The notes under the pieces: generated by a model
The model's input: only the letters and a program-made list of their open reading frames with translations
Told to the model about the DNA's origin: nothing
Databases searched by the model: none
NCBI GenBank assembly: GCA_900770225.1
Contig: CAAGJU010000099.1
Coordinates: 1 to 13,403, forward strand
DNA length: 13,403 bases
Direction: 5' to 3'
From: Lachnospiraceae bacterium
Lineage (GTDB): Bacteria > Bacillota > Clostridia > Lachnospirales > Lachnospiraceae
In this document: one piece after another, positions 5,672 through 11,080 of the stretch
Layout of the letters: the number at the start of each line of letters is the position of its first letter
Position numbering within the stretch: the first letter of the stretch is position 1
Program-made: the position numbers and the translations under genes

Positions 5672-7759
5672 GTGAGAAAAATGAACAGAGCAACAGCGAA
5701 ACTGGCGGCATTTCTGGCTGCCATGACCATGTGCGCCGGTCTGGCGACGCCGGTCAGCGCAGACAGTGGCACAGCAGCGGATGGCGAAGCGTCACAGCTG
5801 ACGCCTGCCATCGCATTAAAAGAGCCGGATGACGATGCTGCACAGGCAACGACCGGCAGCTCATCGGCGTCGGAGGAATCTGATGACGATTCGTCGCAGT
5901 TTATTACCAGCGACCCATCAGCATTGACAGAATCTGATGACGAAGCATCTCAGATAACGACCGGCAGCTCATCGGATCTGACAGAGACAGTCGGTGATTC
6001 TGTCGGGATGACAGGAGCTTCATACAGCGGCAACAATATCGATGCTCAAAACTACTACTCGTGGTCATCAACTGTCGAGTCGTATCTGGTTTCGCTGGAG
6101 AATGGGTTTATGCGCGTACAGGCAGGCGCAGTCAGTGGGAAAGCAGTTGTAGAATACTACGATAATTCCTATCAGCTCACAGGAACCAGAGAGGTTGATC
6201 AGGGACTGCCGATCTGGGGCGGCTTCTGTTCGGACGGCAGCTGCTACTACATTCTTTCGGGACAGAGCAATGCGGATGAATCTGACAGCAGGGAAGTCTA
6301 TCGGGTGACCAAATATGATTCGTCCTGGAATGTGCTTGGTACAGCAAGTCTGTCCGGTGCCAATACCTATGAACCGTTTGATGCCGGCTCAGCCAGAATG
6401 GTCTGCAGCAACGGATATCTGCTGATCAGAACATGCCATACGATGTATAAGACGAGTGACGGTTATCATCATCAGGCAAATGTGACCATCGAAGTCGATA
6501 CGGACACGATGGACGTGACGGACTCGTTTACCAGTATTGCCAATATCAGTTATGGATATGTCAGCCACTCCTTCAATCAGTTCATCCTTGCCGACGGGGA
6601 CCAGATTGTCGGTGTAGATCATGGTGATGCCTATCCAAGATCCATAGTTCTGACAAAATATGATACCGACTATACCGATGGACAATTTGTCAGTGATTCG
6701 TGGTGGATTTCCAACAAGAACCTGTTGGTAATACCTGGCGAGACAGGGGAGAATTATACCGGCGTTTCCGTGGGTGGTCTGGAACAGTCGGACAGCCATT
6801 ACATCGTAGCCGGTAATTCCATCGATCTCAATAATTTTGGCAGTTCCAATACGAGAAATATCTTCGTTTCAACAGTGGCAAAAAACCTCAGCAGCGATCC
6901 TGTAACGACATATATCACAAACTATGCCGATGGTGAATCATCGGCGAGTACGCCGCAACTGGTGAAGACCGGCGATAACAGCTTTATCCTGCTGTGGATG
7001 AAAGACGACCTGGTGAACTACACAACACTGGACGGCAATGGACAACAGACAAGTGGGATTTATCAGATGCAGGGAAGTCTTACGGACTGCAAACCGGTTG
7101 TTAAAAGAGATGCGGTTGTCTGGTATCAGTGGAATGACAGCGACGTTGTTTTTTATGCGATCAATATCAATGATCTCTCAAAGCATGCAGCCGTACATCC
7201 ATCAGCAATGACCGGTGCGAATTTTTCGGATGTAAAGCAGTCTTCCTATTGCTATGATGCAGTGACATGGGCAGCGAAAAATGGCATCACAGGCGGCACA
7301 GATTCGACACACTTCAATCCCAATGGTATGACAACACGCGGACAGGCTGTGACATTCATGTGGCGTGCTGCCGGTTATCCTGAACCTGAAAACTATAACA
7401 ATTCTTTTACAGATGTAGAGTGGGGAAAATATTATTACTACGCTGTGCTGTGGGCTTCAGAATATGGTATTACGCAGGGAACATCAGCAACAACATTTTC
7501 ACCGGAGGAACCGGTTACCCGCGGTCAGATCGCAACGTTTCTCTGGAGATATGCATCACAGCCGGCTTCTGCGGGAAGCAGTCCGTTTACTGATGTGAGT
7601 GCCGGTTCGTATTGCAATGACGCGGTCATTTGGGCATATGAGAACGGGATTACTTCAGGTGTAGATGAGACACACTTTGGACCCGGCACTACCTGCTCCA
7701 GAGGGCAGATCGTGACATTCATGAACAGAGCGAAGACACTGCTTGATTTTCCGCAGTAA
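5672..7759 (+). CDS. Secreted surface protein with three C-terminal SLH domains
   Basis: A 695-residue exported protein. Residues 1-30 form a Sec signal peptide (basic N-terminus, hydrophobic LAAFLAAM core, cut after PVSA). Residues 53-106 are three adjacent 18-residue repeats rich in Asp, Ser and Thr, each starting DDD or DDE, preceded by a fourth partial copy (37-52); they probably form a flexible linker. Residues 115-510 are rich in aromatic and beta-strand-like segments with recurring YD..W/L words, suggestive of a beta-propeller, but I recognise no family. Three SLH domains follow at about 517-567, 577-629 and 638-690, each with a [F]xDV start and an RGQ motif (TRGQ, TRGQ, SRGQ). SLH triplets bind pyruvylated secondary cell-wall polymers and hold proteins on the wall non-covalently. 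The gene is alone between terminators. Substrate or ligand is unknown. Confidence 0.92.
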   Translation: MRKMNRATAKLAAFLAAMTMCAGLATPVSADSGTAADGEASQLTPAIALKEPDDDAAQATTGSSSASEESDDDSSQFITSDPSALTESDDEASQITTGSSSDLTETVGDSVGMTGASYSGNNIDAQNYYSWSSTVESYLVSLENGFMRVQAGAVSGKAVVEYYDNSYQLTGTREVDQGLPIWGGFCSDGSCYYILSGQSNADESDSREVYRVTKYDSSWNVLGTASLSGANTYEPFDAGSARMVCSNGYLLIRTCHTMYKTSDGYHHQANVTIEVDTDTMDVTDSFTSIANISYGYVSHSFNQFILADGDQIVGVDHGDAYPRSIVLTKYDTDYTDGQFVSDSWWISNKNLLVIPGETGENYTGVSVGGLEQSDSHYIVAGNSIDLNNFGSSNTRNIFVSTVAKNLSSDPVTTYITNYADGESSASTPQLVKTGDNSFILLWMKDDLVNYTTLDGNGQQTSGIYQMQGSLTDCKPVVKRDAVVWYQWNDSDVVFYAININDLSKHAAVHPSAMTGANFSDVKQSSYCYDAVTWAAKNGITGGTDSTHFNPNGMTTRGQAVTFMWRAAGYPEPENYNNSFTDVEWGKYYYYAVLWASEYGITQGTSATTFSPEEPVTRGQIATFLWRYASQPASAGSSPFTDVSAGSYCNDAVIWAYENGITSGVDETHFGPGTTCSRGQIVTFMNRAKTLLDFPQ

Positions 7760-7777
7760 ACGGGTATACGCGCAGTA

Positions 7778-7805
7778 TGCATCTCTGCATTGTGCATCTC
7801 TGCAT
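7778..7805 (+). repeat. Short 13-bp direct repeat
   Basis: tgcatctctgcat occurs at 7778-7790 and 7793-7805, just after the SLH gene. It is small and may be chance or slippage. Confidence 0.5.
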
Positions 7806-7869
7806 ATATTAGGCCGACTGCTTATCACTTTGTGATTTTCGTAGCCGGTATGTGATTTTAGGATTTACG

Positions 7870-7898
7870 GGACTCCGCGCGACAGCGCGGAGTCCTTT
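7870..7898 (+). terminator. Intrinsic terminator of the SLH gene
   Basis: A perfect 11-bp stem, GGACTCCGCGC (7870-7880) with GCGCGGAGTCC (7885-7895) and a GACA loop, followed by TTTG. It lies 110 nt after the stop codon. The reverse strand lacks a T-tract, so it is mainly a plus-strand terminator; no separate terminator for the convergent minus-strand gene was identified. Confidence 0.8.
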
Positions 7899-7956
7899 GT
7901 CAGTGGAAAAAATCAGACGTTGATTTACATACACACGGTTTTATGGTTACGGCTGC

Positions 7957-8658
7957 TCAGCTGCCGGTTACTTTCTGCGTGTGTCTGACCAGCCACATCT
8001 GATCAATCACCCTGACCTGATCCGCGAATTGAATGGAGAGGCGTACGGAATTTGCCAGACACGAAATATCGACGATCTCACCAATGCCGTATCTGGGATG
8101 GCTGATCTGTTCGCCGATTTTATAGCGAACGATCCTGGCTCTGGATTTTCTGTATTCCATCTCCCTGTGATAGACATCTCTCACCGGGATTGTTTGATCG
8201 CTGACAGGCTTCTTCAGTGCTTTTTCATAATCATGTTCCATGCTTCCCTCGCCGGCGCGATAGAGAGGTGTAGGCGCGGCACCGATCAGAGAGCAGCAGT
8301 ATTTCCAGGCGCTTCCGTGGGTCCCATACTGCCATTGATATTTTTGTGCTATTGGCATGTTGTACTGCATGTAATGTGCATACTCATGTTTGTACAGGTC
8401 AATTCTGTCTTCCTTTGACAGCGGATGCGGGAGACTCCTTCCGATAAACAGAAGGGAGAAGTGAAATTCCTCTTCGCTGTAATCCTTTCCCTGCGTATAT
8501 GATCCCAGCTGATCCGTATCAAAGCCGAACGTCACCGGAACCTCTGCGCCCCGCAGATGGAATCTTCTGTCAAAACCACTGTATAATGCATGAATTTCAC
8601 GAAGCAGCGTATTACTTTCCCGAAGAAGGGCATCACGCTGCTGTTTGCTGATCTGCAT
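7957..8658 (-). CDS. SprT-like zinc metalloprotease-type protein with C-terminal SH3/Tudor-like domain
   Basis: A 233-residue cytoplasmic protein. The central part has HEYAH (91-95), fitting the HExxH zinc motif, followed about 19 residues on by HGSAW (114-118) and then a CCSLIGA helix. This spacing and the HGxxW third-ligand motif match the SprT/Spartan-like fold. Residues 178-228 (GEQISHPRYGIGEIVDI, then SIQF and a final WLV) resemble the small FGxGxV beta-barrel found in UvrD/PcrA C-termini and CarD-like proteins. Bacterial SprT-like proteins are poorly understood; eukaryotic Spartan cuts DNA-crosslinked proteins, and a nucleic-acid or polymerase contact through the C-terminal barrel is only inferred. 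The start at 8658 is chosen because AAAAGGAGA (complement of 8667-8675) stands 8 nt upstream; in-frame ATGs at 8742 and 8694 lack such a site. It converges on the SLH gene. Confidence 0.75.
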   Translation of the reverse strand: MQISKQQRDALLRESNTLLREIHALYSGFDRRFHLRGAEVPVTFGFDTDQLGSYTQGKDYSEEEFHFSLLFIGRSLPHPLSKEDRIDLYKHEYAHYMQYNMPIAQKYQWQYGTHGSAWKYCCSLIGAAPTPLYRAGEGSMEHDYEKALKKPVSDQTIPVRDVYHREMEYRKSRARIVRYKIGEQISHPRYGIGEIVDISCLANSVRLSIQFADQVRVIDQMWLVRHTQKVTGS

Positions 8659-8666
8659 CTGCCAGG

Positions 8667-8675
8667 TCTCCTTTT
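8667..8675 (-). promoter_or_regulatory. Ribosome binding site of the SprT-like gene
   Basis: Read on the minus strand this is AAAAGGAGA, 8 nt before ATG 8658. It falls inside the longer open frame and is the reason for choosing the shorter start. Confidence 0.75.
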
Positions 8676-8733
8676 CGCTGAAAACTTTTAACATGATACC
8701 ACGTCGGCAGAAATTATCATAGCTGTAGCGACA

Positions 8734-8769
8734 CGGGAGCACGCAGTGATCCGGTTATCATACTTATGA
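8734..8769. repeat. Dispersed repeat, copy 2
   Basis: Contains the same 19-base core as 142-160 (here 8751-8769), preceded by cgggagcacgcagtgat, which matches the copy-1 upstream sequence with transitions only. It lies between the bio operon terminator and the SprT-like gene. Read on the minus strand the core contains TATGATAA, which is promoter-like, but no -35 partner was found. Confidence 0.6.
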
Positions 8770-8780
8770 AACCTATCAAG

Positions 8781-8818
8781 AAAGACGCAGGGACGATATA
8801 TCGCCTCTGCGTCTTTTT
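8781..8818 (-). terminator. Terminator of the bioB-bioY operon
   Basis: AAAGACGCAG (8781-8790) pairs with CTGCGTCTTT (8807-8816), and the inner CGAT/ATCG pair extends the stem. On the minus strand it is followed by TTTCTTG, and on the plus strand by TTTTTC, so it can work in both directions. It lies just after the bioY stop codon. Confidence 0.8.
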
Positions 8819-8849
8819 CAGGAAATGACATACAGGTTTTCTCTGCATA

Positions 8850-9488
8850 TCAAATATGGCGGAAGCGTTCCAGACGCTTGCGGAGAACCGGCCCAAGAAG
8901 CGCAGCCAGAATCATTTTCGCGAGATCCTCAGCAATGAATGGGATGACGCCTGCGGCGAGAGCTGCGGTAAAAGTCATATATGCGGATACTGCCAGCCAC
9001 GCCGTGCCGAGCAGATAAGCAATCCAGGTGGCCGCCTCCATCACGATGATGCAGAGGATGCGTTTCTGCGCGTATCTGTCAACGAAGAGACCGATCAGTA
9101 TGGTCATAGGGATAAAACCGATCAGGTATCCACCGGTCGGCCCGACCAGCTTTGCTGCGCCGCCGGTGAAACCACTGAAGACCGGAAGCCCGACGAGACC
9201 GATCAGGAGATAGAGCAGGTAGGCTGCCGTACCGCGTTTCCAGTCAAGAATATAGAGCATCAGATAGATCACCAGATTCGTCAGGGAAATCGGCACCGGA
9301 CCGATCGGAAGAGATAACGGACCGAGCACGCACAGAACAGCTGTCATGATCGCCGCCGTTACCATGAATTTTATGCGACGGTCGCTGGCTGTGCGGCCAT
9401 CGGCTGCTTTGGCAGCAGCTGTCCGGGCAGCAGTCTGTCCGTTATCGTTTTCCTTTGCCTGTTTTGAAAAAATATTCTGATCTGCCAT
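8850..9488 (-). CDS. bioY: BioY, biotin-specific S component of an ECF transporter
   Basis: A 212-residue integral membrane protein that binds biotin for uptake, alone or with the EcfA/EcfA'/EcfT energising module, which is not in this window. About six hydrophobic segments run from residue 40 to 202. Family marks are the PIGPVPISLTNL segment (61-72), FSGFTGGAAKLVGPTGGYLIGF around 104-125 (the GPTGGY loop), and PFIAEDLAK (183-191) matching the family PFxxGDxxK motif with Asp188 and Lys191. Residues 1-38 form an Ala-rich polar extension longer than in most BioY proteins, in which the first helix starts near the N-terminus. A GAAGGAG-type site lies 7 nt before the ATG. It starts 48 nt after bioB on the same strand and shares its promoter, so it should be repressed by BirA when biotin is plentiful. 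Confidence 0.95.
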   Translation of the reverse strand: MADQNIFSKQAKENDNGQTAARTAAAKAADGRTASDRRIKFMVTAAIMTAVLCVLGPLSLPIGPVPISLTNLVIYLMLYILDWKRGTAAYLLYLLIGLVGLPVFSGFTGGAAKLVGPTGGYLIGFIPMTILIGLFVDRYAQKRILCIIVMEAATWIAYLLGTAWLAVSAYMTFTAALAAGVIPFIAEDLAKMILAALLGPVLRKRLERFRHI

Positions 9489-9536
9489 GAACTTTCTCCT
9501 TCCTCATTGTTACTGGCTGTCGTTGCGTTATCTGCG

Positions 9537-10577
9537 TTATGCTTCTGCGGCGTGAATCACATCGTACCGGTAGGTGTAGTCAGCCCGTTCTGCCTCGGGC
9601 AGCTGCCAGTCGGGTGTCACATCGCGGCCGAGACCCGCCAGCATCTCCCTGTCGCTTGCAATCGTGGAACCTGAGGTCGTCAGCATGTTTCCTGTGATGG
9701 AGGCGCTGGCACCGGCCGAAAAGGTTCGGACGCCGTTATCTGCCATCAGGGCGCGTCCGCCGGCAAGGCGGATATTGGCGTCCGGGTTGATATAGCGGAA
9801 GATCGAGATCGTCCGGAGAATATCATCCTCTGTGAGCCGGGGCAGATCCTGAAGCGGAGTGCCCGGAATCGGCATCAGGCTGTTGATCGGAATGGATTCG
9901 ATGCCGAGTTCGGACAGCGTCAGTGCCATGTCGATCCTGTCGTCCCAGTTCTCACCCATGCCGATGATTCCGCCGGAGCATACGCAGAGGCCCTCGGCCT
10001 GCGCACGGCGGATATTCGCAATCTTTTCGTCGAAGGTATGCGTCGTGCAGATCTGCGGGAAAAATCGACGGGAGGTCTCAATGTTGCAGTGAACGCTCGT
10101 GACACCGGCTTCGTGCAGGCGGCGGAACTGTTCTTCCGTGAGAAATCCCAGCGAGCAGCAGAGCTCTATCTTCAGTTCCTTATGCATGCGCTGAAAGGCG
10201 TGAATGATTTTCTCGAAATCCTCCGGTGTCGGTCCGTGGCCTGAATCAACGATGGAAAAGCGATCGACACCCTCCGACTCGTTGGATCGTGCCTCATTTA
10301 CAATGATTTCTTCATCGAGAAAACTGTGTTTGTCACAGTTTGTGTGATAATGCGCCGACTGCGCGCAGAATTTGCAGTTCTCACGGCACCGGCCGCTTCT
10401 GCCGCTGATGATGGTGCACAGATCCACCTTATCACCGATCGTTACTTTGCGGATTCTGTCAGCGCCTGCATTCAGGGCGTCGAGATCGACGGTGAGCAGC
10501 TGCTGAATCAGCGGCAGATCCTCTCTGCTGAGACGCTTTCCTCTGACGATCTCCTCTGCAAGTTTTTCCGTATCCAT
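9537..10577 (-). CDS. bioB: Biotin synthase (radical SAM), BioB
   Basis: A 346-residue radical-SAM enzyme inserting sulfur into dethiobiotin to make biotin. CRENCKFC gives C64, C68 and C71, the ligands of the SAM-binding 4Fe-4S cluster. YHTN(76-80), HCNIETS (163-169), CVCSGGIIGMGE (198-209), IPINSLMPIPGTPL (229-242) and NIRLAGGR (268-275) are family motifs. By alignment with the E. coli enzyme, the auxiliary-cluster ligands C128, C188 and R260 correspond to C140, C200 and R270, but the position of C97 is Ser108 (DRFSIVDSG). Extra cysteines occur at C54, C81, C141, C164, C177 and C198, as in an anaerobe-type (type II) BioB with an auxiliary 4Fe-type cluster. bioA, bioD and bioF are absent from the window, so dethiobiotin supply is unknown. 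Start: ATG 10577, since an in-frame stop lies just upstream. Confidence 0.97.
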   Translation of the reverse strand: MDTEKLAEEIVRGKRLSREDLPLIQQLLTVDLDALNAGADRIRKVTIGDKVDLCTIISGRSGRCRENCKFCAQSAHYHTNCDKHSFLDEEIIVNEARSNESEGVDRFSIVDSGHGPTPEDFEKIIHAFQRMHKELKIELCCSLGFLTEEQFRRLHEAGVTSVHCNIETSRRFFPQICTTHTFDEKIANIRRAQAEGLCVCSGGIIGMGENWDDRIDMALTLSELGIESIPINSLMPIPGTPLQDLPRLTEDDILRTISIFRYINPDANIRLAGGRALMADNGVRTFSAGASASITGNMLTTSGSTIASDREMLAGLGRDVTPDWQLPEAERADYTYRYDVIHAAEA

Positions 10578-10592
10578 TATTGTTATCTATAT

Positions 10593-10597
10593 CCTCC
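10593..10597 (-). promoter_or_regulatory. Distant Shine-Dalgarno of bioB
   Basis: GGAGG on the minus strand stands 15 nt before ATG 10577, further than the usual 6-10 nt. No closer site and no alternative in-frame start exist, since a TAG lies in frame at about 10587-10589. Either translation is weak or the leader folds to bring the two closer. Confidence 0.5.
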
Positions 10598-10683
10598 GGG
10601 TAGTTCATGATTGGTATTCCTGTCCGCATTCCCATATGCCGGGTAAGCAAGCCGGGTAAACAATAAGAAAGCCGACGCGATGT

Positions 10684-10712
10684 ATCTTACACGGGCATAA
10701 CATTCTTGTCAA
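10684..10712 (-). promoter_or_regulatory. Promoter of the bioB-bioY operon
   Basis: On the minus strand, TTGACA (10712-10707, perfect -35) and TAAGAT (10689-10684) are separated by exactly 17 nt. Transcription should begin near 10677, giving a leader of about 100 nt. Confidence 0.8.
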
Positions 10713-10736
10713 CCTAAAGCGAAATTATAGTTAACA
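10707..10736 (-). promoter_or_regulatory. BirA-type biotin operator overlapping the -35 box
   Basis: On the minus strand TGTTAAC (10736-10730), 16 nt, GTTGACA (10713-10707) form an inverted repeat with one mismatch. This fits the Firmicute BirA box, TGTTAAC-(about 15-16)-GTTAACA. The right half contains the -35 hexamer, so holo-BirA dimer binding would exclude RNA polymerase. The mismatch itself (A to G) is what makes TTGACA. Confidence 0.8.
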
Positions 10737-10739
10737 TAC

Positions 10740-10903
10740 GACCGGGATACAGTATTAGCCGTCGACACGCAGGTCCGGCTGCGTCGGACTGACACCGGTC
10801 TTTCGGTATACCGGTAAAACGACAAATATATTAGATACACAATTATCCGGACGGATATTTGGTGTTTCGCGTAAATTTCACGCTTTTTTCACAGATTGGC
10901 CAG
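10740..10903. other. Divergent intergenic region between bioB and the adhesin
   Basis: No gene is supported. Two small stem candidates are seen: ACGCAG (10767-10772) with CTGCGT (10779-10784) around a 6-nt loop, and ACCGGT (10794-10799) with ACCGGT (10810-10815). Neither has a T-tract. The rest is AT-rich. Confidence 0.4.
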
Positions 10904-10931
10904 TTGACGAATTGTGGATATATGGTAAAAT
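10904..10931 (+). promoter_or_regulatory. Promoter of the serine-rich adhesin gene
   Basis: TTGACG (10904-10909), 16 nt, TAAAAT (10926-10931): each hexamer matches the sigma-A consensus at five of six positions. Predicted start near 10938, leaving a long leader of about 140 nt before ATG 11081. Confidence 0.7.
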
Positions 10932-10946
10932 TTGCACAAAATTAGA

Positions 10947-10986
10947 GGCAAAAACTATATATTTTTGGTATCGTTTATATTTTGCC
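10947..10986 (+). other. Leader hairpin at the start of the adhesin mRNA
   Basis: GGCAAAA (10947-10953) pairs perfectly with TTTTGCC (10980-10986) across an AU-rich loop. It would lie at the 5' end of the transcript, where such stems often protect mRNA or act in attenuation. Downstream the words GACGAACGGTGACGAC and GGACGGTGATGACG (about 10990-11025) are loosely repeated. Confidence 0.35.
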
Positions 10987-11080
10987 AGATGACGAACGGT
11001 GACGACAGCGGACGGTGATGACGTCAGAAGAAGCAGCCGGTCTACATTTTTTCAAAGGCTAACAGTGAGGTGTTGACATC

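Noticed and set aside
7981..8418. Plus-strand open frame opposite the SprT-like gene
   Set aside because: No ribosome binding site and no recognisable features; the minus strand has the HExxH protein.
8856..9317. Plus-strand open frame opposite bioY
   Set aside because: Shadow of bioY; the minus-strand protein has clear family motifs.
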